Source: Mycolicibacterium gadium
GTDB lineage: Bacteria > Actinomycetota > Actinomycetes > Mycobacteriales > Mycobacteriaceae
Assembly (NCBI RefSeq): GCF_010728925.1
Contig: NZ_AP022608.1
Location: 124,001-188,000, forward strand
Length of the DNA: 64,000 nucleotides
Direction: 5' to 3'
Shown here: positions 32,491 through 43,600 of the stretch, piece by piece
Position numbering within the stretch: position 1 is the first letter of the stretch
How the letters are laid out: every line of letters begins with the position of its first letter
The notes under the pieces: model-generated
What the model was told of the DNA's origin: nothing
Database searches by the model: none
What the model saw: the letters and a program-made list of their open reading frames with translations, nothing else
Translations under genes and position numbers: made by a program

Positions 32491-35465
32491 TGCCCACCAA
32501 CGGATTACCCGACGGCCGCGTTCCGGTTGTCCTCAGTGCTCACGCCGAGGAACTTCTCGCCACCGATGCCGACGCGATCCTTCGGTACCTGCGCCCCGGC
32601 ACGGACGTGTCGGCCGTCGCGGCCACACTCTTGCGCACGCGCAGGCTGCGGCGGCACCGTGCCGTCGTCCGCGCGGCGAGCATCGCCGAATTGATCGAAG
32701 GCCTGCAGGCGCTCAGCGCCGGATACGAACACCCGATGGTGGCGGCATCGTCGGAAACAAGCACCGGTAAAACGGTTTTCGTCTTTCCCGGCCAGGGCAA
32801 CCAATGGCCGTCGATGGGGGCCGATGCCTACGATCGCTCACCGGTGTACCGCGCCCAGGTGGGTGAATGCGTTGCGGCGTTCGCCGCCGCCGGTCACGTT
32901 TCGCCGCTGCCGTACCTCACCGCGCACACCGGTGCCGGCGATTGGTCGCAGGTCGAGATCCAGGGCGCGCAGTTCGTCCACGCCGTGGGTCTGGCTCACA
33001 TCTGGCGATCCTGCGGGGTGACACCCGACATCACGGTCGGCCACAGCCTGGGTGAAGTGGCAGCGGCATACGTCGCCGGTCGAATGACCCTCACCGATGC
33101 GGTCGCCGTGGTCGTCGCGCGGGCGACAGCGGTCGACCGCCTGCAGGGCGACTACCGCATGGCCGCCCTGGGGATTTCGGTCGGGGAGGCCGAGCACCTG
33201 ATCGCCAACGTCGACGGCTGGCTCGAGGTGTCGGCGGTCAACTCGAAGTCCTCGGTCGTCGTCGCCGGCCGGCGCGATGCCGTCACCGCACTGGTGACCA
33301 CCGCATCGGACCGGGGTCTGTTCGCCCGCGAGCTCGGCGTGAATTATCCCGGCCACACCACCGCGCTGGAGGCGCTGCACGACGACCTGTCGGCCCTCTT
33401 GCCTAAGGGTCAGTTCGGCAATGCACCAGTGCAATTCATCGGGTCGGCGACCGGTCAGTCCGTGCCGGCAGGGACCGATTACGCGCACTACTGGTACCGC
33501 AATCTGCGCGATACGGTGCGTTTCGACAGCGCCGTCGACGCGGCTCGCCGACAGGGCGGAACCCGGTTCGTCGAAATGTCGGCGCACGCGTCGCTGCTCT
33601 TCGCACTGGAAGACCTGACCGGCGACGGGCCTGAGCCCTCGCTCATCGTCGGATCGGGTCGACGCGACGAACCGCTCGTCGACACCTTGTCGGCCGGCAT
33701 CGCCGCCGTCGCGGTCGCCGACCCTGGGTTCTGCTGGTCCGGCTGGGCCGACACGAGTACGCCGGCGCTCCAGGGCTTTCCCAATGCGCCGATGCGTGAG
33801 GTACACCTATGGGCCGAACCCGAACCGCTTGCGCCCGTGATCGGATTGACCGTTTCGAGCGAGAAGTGGAAGCAGAGCCCGGTATTCGCGGACGCGGGCG
33901 CGCGCATGCGAATCGCAGTCGTCGACCTGGTGGGTCCGGGTAGTGCGCTGTCGGCGCAACTGAGGGCCGCCATCGCGCGGCACGGCGACGTGGAACCGGC
34001 CCAGCCGGGCGAGGCCGACCTCGTCCTCGCGATCGCTCCGCTGCTTGACCACCCCGATGCCGAGGTCGCCGCTGCGCAGATCGGACGAATCGTCGGCGCG
34101 GGTCTGTTCGACTATGCCGATGCCGGAGGAACGGCGTGCCGCGACGTATGCCTTGTGACGGTCGGTGGCGAACACGTCCTTCTCGACGAACCCGTGGCGC
34201 TGCCGGCGCAGGCTGCACTGGCCGCGATGCACCGCAGCATCGGTTACGAACGTCCCGACCAAGCGTTCCGCCATCTGGATCTCCCGTCCTGGGAAATCGA
34301 CGACGCCACCGCGACGGCGGTCATCGACGCCGCGCGTGGCGGTGTGCACGAGGGAGCGGTCCGCGACACCGCCTCCGGCCCCGCCCTTTTCGTCCGCACA
34401 GTATCCGAGTCTGATGCTCCCGCCCGGGACTGGAAGCTCGATGACGGGCTGCTCGACAACGTCGTGATCACCGGTGGTAACGGGGCGGTCGGCCTGCACT
34501 TCGCGCGGTATCTCGCCGAGCAGGGCGCTCGCCGCATCGTGCTGCTCAGCCGAACGGGCGTCGACGCGGCGACCGTGGCCGAACTGACGGATGTCGCGGG
34601 TTTCGGCGGTGTCGAGATCGTCGCCCCACCGTGCGATCTGCGCTCCGCCGATCAGGTCTCGGCCGTCGCACGGGACTACGGCGGCACAGGGGCGTCGCTC
34701 CTGATCCACGCGGCGGGAGCTGCGAGATTCGACGACTTCGCGAGCATTTCCTCGGAGTCCTTCTCCGATACCGCGGCGGCCAAGATCGGCGGCTTCGCGC
34801 GCATGACCGACCTGTGGCCGCTGCGTTCGGACGCCCGAATTCTGGTGTGCTCCTCGGTGTCCGGTGTGTGGGGCGGCCGAGGCCATGCAGCCTACTCGGC
34901 TGCCAACCGGATGCTCGACGTGATGGCCGGTCAGTTGCGGGCCAAGGGCCAGCATTGCGTCGCCCTGCGATACGGGCTGTGGCGCACGGATCCCGGCCGT
35001 GACAGCGGTATCACCGCTCGCGCCGGCGTGAGCGCCATCGAGCGTTCTGGATTGCTGCCGATGGCACCCGGGTCTGCCGTCGCGGCCAGCCTGCGTGAGC
35101 ACGAAGCCGATCCGATGATCATGGCCGCCGACCCGGACCGGCTGCGAAAGTTCCTCGACAGCCAGACCGTCGAGCAATCCGGCGGGGCGGCGCACTCGGA
35201 CAGCACCCGCAGTGGCGACGATCCGACCAGGGTCATCGCCGAAGTGGCTGCGGTGCTCGGCATCGACGCCGCGACGATCGACCGCCAGACATCCCTGCTC
35301 GACCTCGGCTTGGATTCACTGCTCGCCCTTGATCTGCGCAAGCGGTTGCGGCGGGCGACCGGCGCATCGGTGCCGCTGGGCGCCCTGCTCGGCGGTATCA
35401 CCAGCGCCGAACTCATCGCCGAACTCGACACCCGATCACAGAAGGTGGAAACGACTCGTGACTGA
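32490..35465 (+). CDS. mbtD: Mycobactin polyketide synthase MbtD (AT-KR-ACP)
   Basis: A 991-residue PKS subunit lacking its own KS. The acyltransferase (about 90-400) contains FVFPGQGNQWPSMG and Ser186 in VGHSLGEVAA. The ketoreductase (about 650-840) has VVITGGNGAVGLHFARYLAE and CSSVSGVWGGRGHAAYSAAN. The ACP carries Ser943 in LGLDSLLALDLRKR. With MbtC it extends and reduces one unit of the mycobactin chain. ATG 32490 shares a base with the mbtC stop; a GTG one codon earlier is possible. The last eight bases overlap mbtE. Confidence 0.95.
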   Translation: MPTNGLPDGRVPVVLSAHAEELLATDADAILRYLRPGTDVSAVAATLLRTRRLRRHRAVVRAASIAELIEGLQALSAGYEHPMVAASSETSTGKTVFVFPGQGNQWPSMGADAYDRSPVYRAQVGECVAAFAAAGHVSPLPYLTAHTGAGDWSQVEIQGAQFVHAVGLAHIWRSCGVTPDITVGHSLGEVAAAYVAGRMTLTDAVAVVVARATAVDRLQGDYRMAALGISVGEAEHLIANVDGWLEVSAVNSKSSVVVAGRRDAVTALVTTASDRGLFARELGVNYPGHTTALEALHDDLSALLPKGQFGNAPVQFIGSATGQSVPAGTDYAHYWYRNLRDTVRFDSAVDAARRQGGTRFVEMSAHASLLFALEDLTGDGPEPSLIVGSGRRDEPLVDTLSAGIAAVAVADPGFCWSGWADTSTPALQGFPNAPMREVHLWAEPEPLAPVIGLTVSSEKWKQSPVFADAGARMRIAVVDLVGPGSALSAQLRAAIARHGDVEPAQPGEADLVLAIAPLLDHPDAEVAAAQIGRIVGAGLFDYADAGGTACRDVCLVTVGGEHVLLDEPVALPAQAALAAMHRSIGYERPDQAFRHLDLPSWEIDDATATAVIDAARGGVHEGAVRDTASGPALFVRTVSESDAPARDWKLDDGLLDNVVITGGNGAVGLHFARYLAEQGARRIVLLSRTGVDAATVAELTDVAGFGGVEIVAPPCDLRSADQVSAVARDYGGTGASLLIHAAGAARFDDFASISSESFSDTAAAKIGGFARMTDLWPLRSDARILVCSSVSGVWGGRGHAAYSAANRMLDVMAGQLRAKGQHCVALRYGLWRTDPGRDSGITARAGVSAIERSGLLPMAPGSAVAASLREHEADPMIMAADPDRLRKFLDSQTVEQSGGAAHSDSTRSGDDPTRVIAEVAAVLGIDAATIDRQTSLLDLGLDSLLALDLRKRLRRATGASVPLGALLGGITSAELIAELDTRSQKVETTRD

Positions 35466-38400
35466 CATCGCCGATATTCGCGAGCACGCCGATGAGCGTC
35501 GGCTGGAGTTGTTGCGGCGCAGGCTTTCCGAGAAGGGTCTGCGGTCGGGCGAGCAGACGCCCGCCGTGCCGTCGGACACCGCACTGTCCGACGGGCAGCG
35601 TCGCATGTGGTTCGTTCAGATGGCCGACCCCACCGGCGCGATGCTCAACATATGCCTGTCCTACCGGTTCAGGGGCGCACTGGACGTCGCGCGCCTACGC
35701 GACAGCGTGAACACGGTGGCCGCGCGGCATGTGCTGCTGCGCACCACGTACAGCGCGGATGCCCACGGCGAGCCGCAGCCGACCGTCCATGACGACCTGA
35801 TGCCGGGCTGGTCGGCGCACGACCTGTCCGACATGTCCGAGCACTCCAGCCGGTTGCGGCTGGAAGTGCTGGCGCAGCGCGAATTCAGCGCACCCTTCGA
35901 CCTGAGTTCCGATTCGCCGCTGCGCCTGACGGTCGTGCGCACCGGCGCCGACGAACACGTCATGCTGCTCGTCGCGCACCACATCGCGTGGGACGACGGC
36001 TGCTGGCAGGTGTTCTTCGCCGACCTCACCCGCGCGTACAGCGGTGAGCGGCTTTCCGCGCCGACGCCAATCCCGGCGCCGGTGTCGGGTGCCATCGACG
36101 GCGATCTCGAGTATTGGCGCAACGTGATGGCCGATCCGCCGGAACCGCTGGAGTTGCCCGGCCCCAACGGATCTGCGATCCCGACGAACTACCGTTCGCA
36201 GCGCACCACGCTGCGGCTGCCCGCCGCGACCGTGGAGCGCGTGACCGCTGTCGCGAAGGAGTCCGGCGCCACCCCGTACATGGTGCTGCTGGCCGCATTC
36301 GGTGTACTGATCCACCGCTATACCCACTCCGACGACTTCCTCGTCGCCGCGCCGGTGCTCAACAGGACCGCCGACCTCGACGACGTTATCGGGTACTACG
36401 GCAACACGGTCGCGATGCGGCTGCAGCCACAGCGGGGTCAGACATTCCGTGAGGCGATCGCCGACGCCCGCGACACCGCGGTCGGTGCCTTCGCCCATCA
36501 GCGAGTCAACCTGGACCGAGTGGTCGCCGAGATCAACCCCGACCGCCGGCACGGTGTGGAGCGCATGACCCGTGTGACGTTCGGGGCGCGTGGCGCCGAC
36601 GGTCACGGCTTCAACCCTGACGGAATCACCTGTGAGCGAGCCGAGTTGCGCGGCCAGTACACCCAGCTGCCGTTCGGGTTCATGGTCGAGTTCGACGATG
36701 AGGGTATCGAGGTCGAGGCCGAACACCTCGTCGAGGTTCTCGACGCCGGACTGGCCCGGCAGCTGCTCGAGCACTACGTTGTGCTGCTCGACAGCGCGTT
36801 GGCCGACCCCGGGACGCCGATCAGCGATCTCGACCTGATGGGACCCGCGTACGCCGACTGGCTGCGCAAGGTCTCTGCTGGCGAGGAATTCGAGACCCCG
36901 GCAACGACCTTGGCCGCGTTGGTGGAGGCGCAGTCCGCGCGGACACCGGATGCGACCGCCGTGGTCTACGAGGGACGCCATTACACCTATCGCGAGATCA
37001 ACGAATCGGCGAACCGATTCGCACACTGGTTGATCGAACAGGGGATCGGCACCGAGGACCGCGTCGCCGTGCTGCTGGATCGTTCCCCCGAACTGGTGAT
37101 CACCGCCCTCGGATTGATCAAGGCCGGCGCGGTCTACCTTCCCGTCGATCCGACCTATCCCGAGGACCGGCTGAATTTCATCCTGTCCGACTCCGATCCG
37201 AAACTCGTACTGCGCCAGGCCGTCGCCGGGCTCGACGGCTACCCGGCGTCGAACCCGACCGACGCCGACCGAATCCGTCCGCTCGGACCCGAGAGCACCG
37301 CCTACCTGATCTATACGTCGGGGTCCACCGGGCTGCCCAAGGGCGTGCCCGTCCCGCACCGGCCGGTCGCCGAATACTTCGTCTGGTTCAAGGGTGACTA
37401 CCAGATCGACGAGCGTGAGCGGCTGCTTCAGGTCGCCTCGCCGAGCTTCGACGTGTCTATCGGTGAGATCTTCGGCATGCTGGCATGCGGTGGACGACTG
37501 GTGATTCCGCGTCCGGACGGTCTCCGCGACGTCGGCTATCTCACCGATCTGCTGCACGACGAGGGCATCACGTCGATGCACCTCGTCCCGTCGTTGCTGG
37601 GTTTGTTGATGTCGCTGCCGGGCGTGAACCAGTGGCGCACCCTGCAACGGGTGCCGATCGGTGGCGAAGCGCTCCCCGGTGAGCTCGCCGATAAGTTCCA
37701 CGGCACCTTCGACGCGCTGCTGCACAACTTCTACGGCCCCACGGAGACGGTGATCAACGCCAGTCGCTACAAGGTGGTGGGCAAGCATGGCACGCGCATC
37801 GTGCCGATCGGCACGCCGAAGATCAACACCCAGATCCACCTGCTCGACGATGCGCTGAAACCGGTCCCGGCCGGCGTGATCGGCGAGATCTACATCGGTG
37901 GAACCCATGTGGCGCGGGGTTATCATCAGCGGCCCGGCCTGACCGCGGAGCGGTTCGTCGCCGACCCGTTCACCCCCGGCGCCAGGCTGTACCGGTCCGG
38001 CGACCTGGCCCGCCGCAACGCCGATGGGGACATCGAATTCGTCGGCAGGGCAGATGAACAGGTGAAGATCCGCGGCTTCCGGATCGAACTCGGAGAGGTC
38101 GCCGCCGCGATCTCCGTCGACCCCAGCGTGGGTCAGGCGGTGGTCGTGGTCAGTGAGCTACCGAACCTCGGTAAGAGCCTCGTCGGGTACCTCACGCCCG
38201 CCGACACATCCGCCGGAGCCGCTGACGACGTCGACATCGAGCGCATCCGCGCTCGGGTCGCGGCCGCACTGCCGGACTACATGACGCCGGCGGCATACGT
38301 GGTGATCGACGAGATCCCGATCACCGCTCACGGCAAGATCGACCGCGCCGCGCTCCCGGAACCGGACGTGGACTCCTGGGCCGGCGCGGGCGCCGAATAC

Positions 38401-40635
38401 CGCGAACCCGCCGAGGGGACTGAGCGGCGGGTCGCCGGCCTGTACGCCGAACTGCTCGGCCGCGACCGGATCGGCGCGGACGACTCGTTCTTCGACCTCG
38501 GTGGTCACTCGTTGCTCGCCACGAAACTGGTTGCCGCGGTGCGGTCGCAGTGCCACGTGGACCTCGGCGTCCGCGAGGTGTTCGAACTCGGCACGGTCGC
38601 GAAGCTGGCCGAGCGCATCGACGCGATGTCGGCATCCGACTCGCGGCGTCCGCGGCTCGCCGCGATCCCGCACGACGGACCGCTGCAGATGTCGGCGTCG
38701 CAGCTGCGGATGTGGTTCCAGTACCGCATCGACGGTCCCAACCCCGTCAACAACATCCCGTTCGCCGCGCGGCTCACCGGGCCGTGCGACGCCGATGCGT
38801 TCGTCCACGCGGTGCGCGACGTCGTCACCCGGCACGAGGTGCTGCGCACCACCTACCGCGAAATCGACGGCGTGCCTTACCAGATCGTGAACGCCGCGGA
38901 CAAGGCCCCGGTCTCGGTGCGGCGGGCACGCGGTGACGACCAGGGATGGCTGCACGCCGAACTCGACAACGAGCGACGGCACATATTCGACCTCGAGGGC
39001 GCGCTGCCGGTCCGCGCGGCGGTGCTGTCAACACCCGATGCGCATGTGGTGTCGCTCGTGGTGCATCACATCGCGGCGGACCATTGGTCGGCCATGGTGC
39101 TGTTCAACGATCTGCTCGCCGCGTACCGGTCCCGCCGGACCGGTGAGGCGCCATCGTTCGCGCCGCTGAACGTCCAGTACGCGGACTACGCGGCGTGGCA
39201 GGCGGCGCTGCTGTCCGACACTGACGGACCCGTTGTGGCACAACGCGACTACTGGCGCGGACGGCTGGACGGTCTGCCCGAGGATCCGGGGCTTACCCCC
39301 GACCTCGAGCGCCCACCGGTGCTCAGCGGTGAGGGCGATGCCGTCGAGTTCGGCATCAACGGAGCGATCCGCGCGCAGCTCACCGAACTGAGCCAGCAGC
39401 TGGGCGTCACCGAGTTCATGCTGCTGCAGCTGGCCGTCGCCGTGACCTTGCACAAAGCCGGTGAGGGCAACGACATCCCGCTCGGCACTCCGGTGGCCGG
39501 CCGCACCGAGGCCGAGCTCGATCAACTGGTCGGGTTCTTCATCAACATCGTGGTGCTGCGCAACGATCTGACCGGCAACCCGACACTGCGCGAACTGTTG
39601 CGGCAGGCCCGCGACACCGCGCTGGGCGCCTACGCCCACCAGGACCTGCCCTTCGATCAGGTGGTCGACGCCGTCCGGCCGGCCCGGTCGCTTTCTCGCA
39701 ACCCGCTTTTCGGTGTCGTCGTGCACGTGCGTGAGGCCCTGCCCGCCGGGCAGGTCGTGGAGTCCTCGGCCGACGGGGACACCGTGTTCACTGCGCTCGA
39801 GCCGCCGTTCGATGTCGCACACGCCGACCTGTCGGTGAACTTCTTCGCCACTGCTCGAAGTGCCGGCTCGGCCGGCGTTGCTCGGATTGCCGGCTCAGCC
39901 GGCGGCGACGACGGTTATCGAGGGCACGTCATCTACCGCACCGACCTGTACCGGCGCACGACCGCGGAACGGTTGGTCCGCTGGCTCGGCCGTGTGCTGG
40001 CCGCGTTCGCCGACGATCCCGATCAGCGGCTGCGCGACATCCAGATCGCCGATCGCGAGGAACGGCAGCGGGTGTACGGGTTCAGTGCCGCGGCGGGCAT
40101 CAGCGTGCTCGACCAATGGCGGGATCCCGTGGCAGTCGGTGTCATCGGCGACGTGTACGACCACCACGTCGACGAGCAGGGCGCACATCTGCGACCGACG
40201 GGCAAGCGGGCACGCTGGTCCGACAACGGCGAGGTGGAGTACATCGACGCCATCGAGCCGGCGTCGCCGGCAGGTCCGGTTGGGCCGTTTGAGGCCGCCC
40301 GCACCGAAACCGAACGCGTTCTCGCCGCAATGCTCGCCGATGTACTCGAACTGCCCGAGGTCGGTCGCAGCGATGACTTCTTCAGCCTCGGCGGCGACAG
40401 CATCCTCGCGGTGCAGGTGGCCGCGCGGGCACGCGACGCAGGACTGGCGCTGACCGCCCGAATGGTGTTCGAGCATCCTGCGGTCCAGGAGCTGGCGGCG
40501 ACCATCGATGCGTCGGGCAGTGTGCCCGAGACCGCCGATATCCGCCACGAGCCGATGGCCGCCTCGGGGCTGTCGCCCGACGAACTGGCCGCGGTGACAT
40601 CGATGTTCGACTCGTCGCGCGACGGTGCGCGGTGA
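35458..40635 (+). CDS. mbtE: Mycobactin NRPS MbtE (C-A-PCP-C-PCP)
   Basis: A 1725-residue NRPS thought to incorporate the first lysine-derived residue. Domains: condensation (about 40-460; His-rich motif AHHIAWDDG at 174); adenylation (about 490-930; LIYTSGSTGLPKGVPVPH and LYRSGDLARR); PCP (Ser1018 in LGGHSLLATKLV); a second condensation-like domain (about 1070-1500; VVHHIAADHWSAMVL); and a terminal PCP (Ser1648 in LGGDSILAVQVA). GTG 35458 overlaps mbtD. Near residue 1467 the second C domain carries a tandem 9-residue repeat (39852-39905). The second C motif has Trp after the Asp where Gly is usual, HHxxxDxW. Confidence 0.94.
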   Translation: MTDIADIREHADERRLELLRRRLSEKGLRSGEQTPAVPSDTALSDGQRRMWFVQMADPTGAMLNICLSYRFRGALDVARLRDSVNTVAARHVLLRTTYSADAHGEPQPTVHDDLMPGWSAHDLSDMSEHSSRLRLEVLAQREFSAPFDLSSDSPLRLTVVRTGADEHVMLLVAHHIAWDDGCWQVFFADLTRAYSGERLSAPTPIPAPVSGAIDGDLEYWRNVMADPPEPLELPGPNGSAIPTNYRSQRTTLRLPAATVERVTAVAKESGATPYMVLLAAFGVLIHRYTHSDDFLVAAPVLNRTADLDDVIGYYGNTVAMRLQPQRGQTFREAIADARDTAVGAFAHQRVNLDRVVAEINPDRRHGVERMTRVTFGARGADGHGFNPDGITCERAELRGQYTQLPFGFMVEFDDEGIEVEAEHLVEVLDAGLARQLLEHYVVLLDSALADPGTPISDLDLMGPAYADWLRKVSAGEEFETPATTLAALVEAQSARTPDATAVVYEGRHYTYREINESANRFAHWLIEQGIGTEDRVAVLLDRSPELVITALGLIKAGAVYLPVDPTYPEDRLNFILSDSDPKLVLRQAVAGLDGYPASNPTDADRIRPLGPESTAYLIYTSGSTGLPKGVPVPHRPVAEYFVWFKGDYQIDERERLLQVASPSFDVSIGEIFGMLACGGRLVIPRPDGLRDVGYLTDLLHDEGITSMHLVPSLLGLLMSLPGVNQWRTLQRVPIGGEALPGELADKFHGTFDALLHNFYGPTETVINASRYKVVGKHGTRIVPIGTPKINTQIHLLDDALKPVPAGVIGEIYIGGTHVARGYHQRPGLTAERFVADPFTPGARLYRSGDLARRNADGDIEFVGRADEQVKIRGFRIELGEVAAAISVDPSVGQAVVVVSELPNLGKSLVGYLTPADTSAGAADDVDIERIRARVAAALPDYMTPAAYVVIDEIPITAHGKIDRAALPEPDVDSWAGAGAEYREPAEGTERRVAGLYAELLGRDRIGADDSFFDLGGHSLLATKLVAAVRSQCHVDLGVREVFELGTVAKLAERIDAMSASDSRRPRLAAIPHDGPLQMSASQLRMWFQYRIDGPNPVNNIPFAARLTGPCDADAFVHAVRDVVTRHEVLRTTYREIDGVPYQIVNAADKAPVSVRRARGDDQGWLHAELDNERRHIFDLEGALPVRAAVLSTPDAHVVSLVVHHIAADHWSAMVLFNDLLAAYRSRRTGEAPSFAPLNVQYADYAAWQAALLSDTDGPVVAQRDYWRGRLDGLPEDPGLTPDLERPPVLSGEGDAVEFGINGAIRAQLTELSQQLGVTEFMLLQLAVAVTLHKAGEGNDIPLGTPVAGRTEAELDQLVGFFINIVVLRNDLTGNPTLRELLRQARDTALGAYAHQDLPFDQVVDAVRPARSLSRNPLFGVVVHVREALPAGQVVESSADGDTVFTALEPPFDVAHADLSVNFFATARSAGSAGVARIAGSAGGDDGYRGHVIYRTDLYRRTTAERLVRWLGRVLAAFADDPDQRLRDIQIADREERQRVYGFSAAAGISVLDQWRDPVAVGVIGDVYDHHVDEQGAHLRPTGKRARWSDNGEVEYIDAIEPASPAGPVGPFEAARTETERVLAAMLADVLELPEVGRSDDFFSLGGDSILAVQVAARARDAGLALTARMVFEHPAVQELAATIDASGSVPETADIRHEPMAASGLSPDELAAVTSMFDSSRDGAR
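39852..39905 (+). repeat. 27-bp tandem repeat inside mbtE
   Basis: Two 27-base units (39852-39878 and 39879-39905) agree at 23 positions and keep the frame. They encode ARSAGSAGV and ARIAGSAGG in the second condensation domain. Each unit contains GCCGGCTCxGCCGGC, which is itself largely palindromic. Confidence 0.75.
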
Positions 40636-43600
40636 CCCCAACCAGCACCAAGACCGATGCCAAGGTGGCCGTCGAAGATGTGATGGCGCTCAGCCCGCTG
40701 CAGCAGGGGCTGTTCTCGCTGGCCCAACTGAGCAACGGTGACGGCGGCGACGACCCCTACGTGATCGCGATGTCCGCCGACATCTTCGGCGCGTTGGATC
40801 CAGAGTTGTTGCGCACCTGCGCCGCGCACCTGCTGGCGCGGCACCCCAATCTGCGCGCCAGCTTCTTTCGCGGTGACCTGAGCCGCCCCGTCCAGGTGGT
40901 CCCCACCCGGGTCGACCTGCCGTGGCGCACGATCACCGCGACCGCCGACGAGGTCGACGCGCTGGACTTCGACGAACGACTGCGCCTGTTCGACCTCGAG
41001 CGCGGCCCCGCGATCCGCTTCGTGCTCATCGAGGTGCTCGAATCGCATTGGCGCCTCGTGGTGGTCGCGCATCACATCATCATCGACGGCTGGTCGCTGC
41101 CGCTGTTCGTCGGTGAGCTGATCGGCATGTACCGCGCGGGCGGGGACGCCGGTGTCCTGCCCCCGCCGCCGCGTCCGTACCGCGACTACATCGGTTGGCT
41201 CGCAGCGCGAGACCGGGACGCCAGCCGCGCACTGTGGCGCGAACACCTCGCCGGTATGGATGGTCCGACGCTGCTGTCGCCGACCCTGTCCGCAGGTGAG
41301 CCCGAAGGCGGGTCGCCGCGTCGCACCGAGCTGAAGCTTGACACCGGCACCACCGCCGCGCTGGCTGGGGCGGCACGTTCGCGCGGGGTCACCGTGAACA
41401 CCCTGGTGCAAATGGCCTGGGCGACTCTGTTGTCCGCGTTCACGGATCGCAGCGATGTGGTGTTCGGCGTGACGGTGTCGGGTCGCCCCAGCGAGCTGAC
41501 CGGGGTCGAGACCATGGTCGGACTGTTCATCAACACCGTGCCACTGCGGGTGCGGTTGGATCCCGCGGCCGGCGCGGGCGCGCAATGTGTTGCACTGCAA
41601 CGTGAGGCGGCGAAGCTTCGTGACCACAGCTACCTGCCGCATGCCGAATTACGATCGCTCGGCGGGATCGGCGAGATGTTCGACACCCTGCTGGTGTACG
41701 AGAACTTCCCGCCCGGAGGACTGGTCGGCGGAGGGGAGTTCACAGCCAACGGCGCGACGTTCCGCCCGGCGGCGCTGGAGAGCCTGTCGCACTTTCCCGT
41801 CACCGTCGCCGCCCACATGGTCGACGACCAACTGACGGTGCTCGTCGAGGTGGTCGACGGGGCACTCGGGTCGATGACGCCCGAAAGCCTGGGTCGACGA
41901 CTGCTCAACACCGTCGACCTGTTGATCGCCAAGTGGGACAGTCCGCTTCGCGATATCAGCGTCCTGCTCGACGGGGAGCAACCGCGAACCGAGATCGACC
42001 AGGCACCCGAACACACCGGGGTGCACACCAGGTTCACCGACGTCGCCTACACCCGGCTGGCATCGCGGGCATTGAGCTGGTCCGGCGGCGAGCTGACCTA
42101 CCGCGAGCTCGACGAGGCCGCCGACCAGGTGGCCGCCCTCCTGGCGGGTAGCGGGGTCCGCGTCGAAGACCCGGTGGCGATCAGCCTTTCGCGCGGCCCG
42201 CAATACGTGATAGCCATGCTGGGGGTGTTGAAAGCCGGCGCCGTCATCGTCCCGCTCGACCCCGCCATGCCTGCCGACCGGATCGCCGACATCCTCGCCC
42301 AGTGCGGTGCGGCGGTCATCGTCGACGACGTGTTGATGGCGGCCGCCGCCGCCGGGCAACCCGACGGATTCCAGCCCGTCGCAGCACATCCCGGCCAGGC
42401 TGCCTATGTCGTCTTCACCTCGGGCACCACGGGCCGGCCGAAGGGAGTCATCGGTACTCATCAGGCGCTGCTCGCGTACGCCGAGGATCACGCCCGGCAG
42501 ATTCTGCGGCCCGCAGCGGCCCGGTTGAGCCATCCGCTGCGCGTCGCGCATGCCTGGTCGTTTACCTTCGACGCGGCCTGGCAGCCGCTGGCGGCGCTGC
42601 TCGACGGGCACTCGGTGCACATCGTCGACGACGACGTCCAACGGGATGCCGAATCGTTGGTCGAGCTCATCGCGCGGTACGCAATCGATCTGATCGACAC
42701 GACCCCGTCGATGTTCGCCCAGCTGCACGCGGTCGGACTGCTGACCACGGTGCCCCTCGGCGTGCTCGCACTGGGGGGTGAGGCGATCGGCATTCCGGCG
42801 TGGAACCTGATCCGCGACGAATGCTCACGCACCGGCATGACGGCCTACAACTGTTACGGACCAACAGAGTCCACGGTCGAGGCCGTGGTCGCGCCCATCG
42901 CCGATCATCCCGAGCCGACGATCGGTGGGCCAACGTCGGCGTCCCGCGCCTACGTACTGGATTCGTGGCTGCGGCCCGCACCCGACGGCGTGCCCGGCGA
43001 GCTCTACCTGTCCGGTCGCCAATTGACCCGCGGCTATCTCGGCAGGCCCGGCGAGACCTCGGGCCGATTCGTGGCCGACCCGTTCGTTCCCGGCGAGCGG
43101 ATGTACCGGACCGGTGACGTGGTGCGACGCCGGCCCGGCGGGGCGCTACAGTTCCTCGGCCGTTCCGACGCGCAGGTGAAGATCCGTGGGTTCCGTGTCG
43201 AGCCCGCCGAGATCTCGGCCGTACTGCACACGCATCCCGCGGTGCGTCACGCACATGTCGCGGTACGGCAGCGGGTTCGCGGCGGGCCGCGATTGATCGC
43301 CTATGTGGCCGCTGAACCAGCGCCTGACCTCGCTGAGCTGCGCGGCATGCTGTCAAAGCGGTTGCCGCGCTACATGGTTCCGCAGAGCATCGTCATCGTC
43401 GATCAGATGCCGCTGACGTCGCACGGCAAGATCGATGAGACGGCGCTGGCCGCGCTTCCCGTAGCCGACGGTCCGTCGGCGGCGCCGGAAACCGAAACCG
43501 AGGCCGCGCTCGTCGGTGTGTTGACCGAGCTGCTCGACGGCGTCGAGATCGATGTCACCGCGGAGTTTCTTCAGCTCGGCCTCGACAGCATCGTCGCGCT

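Noticed and set aside
35695-37926. 743-codon minus-strand frame inside mbtE
   Set aside because: Antisense to the condensation and adenylation domains of MbtE; composition typical of a GC shadow.
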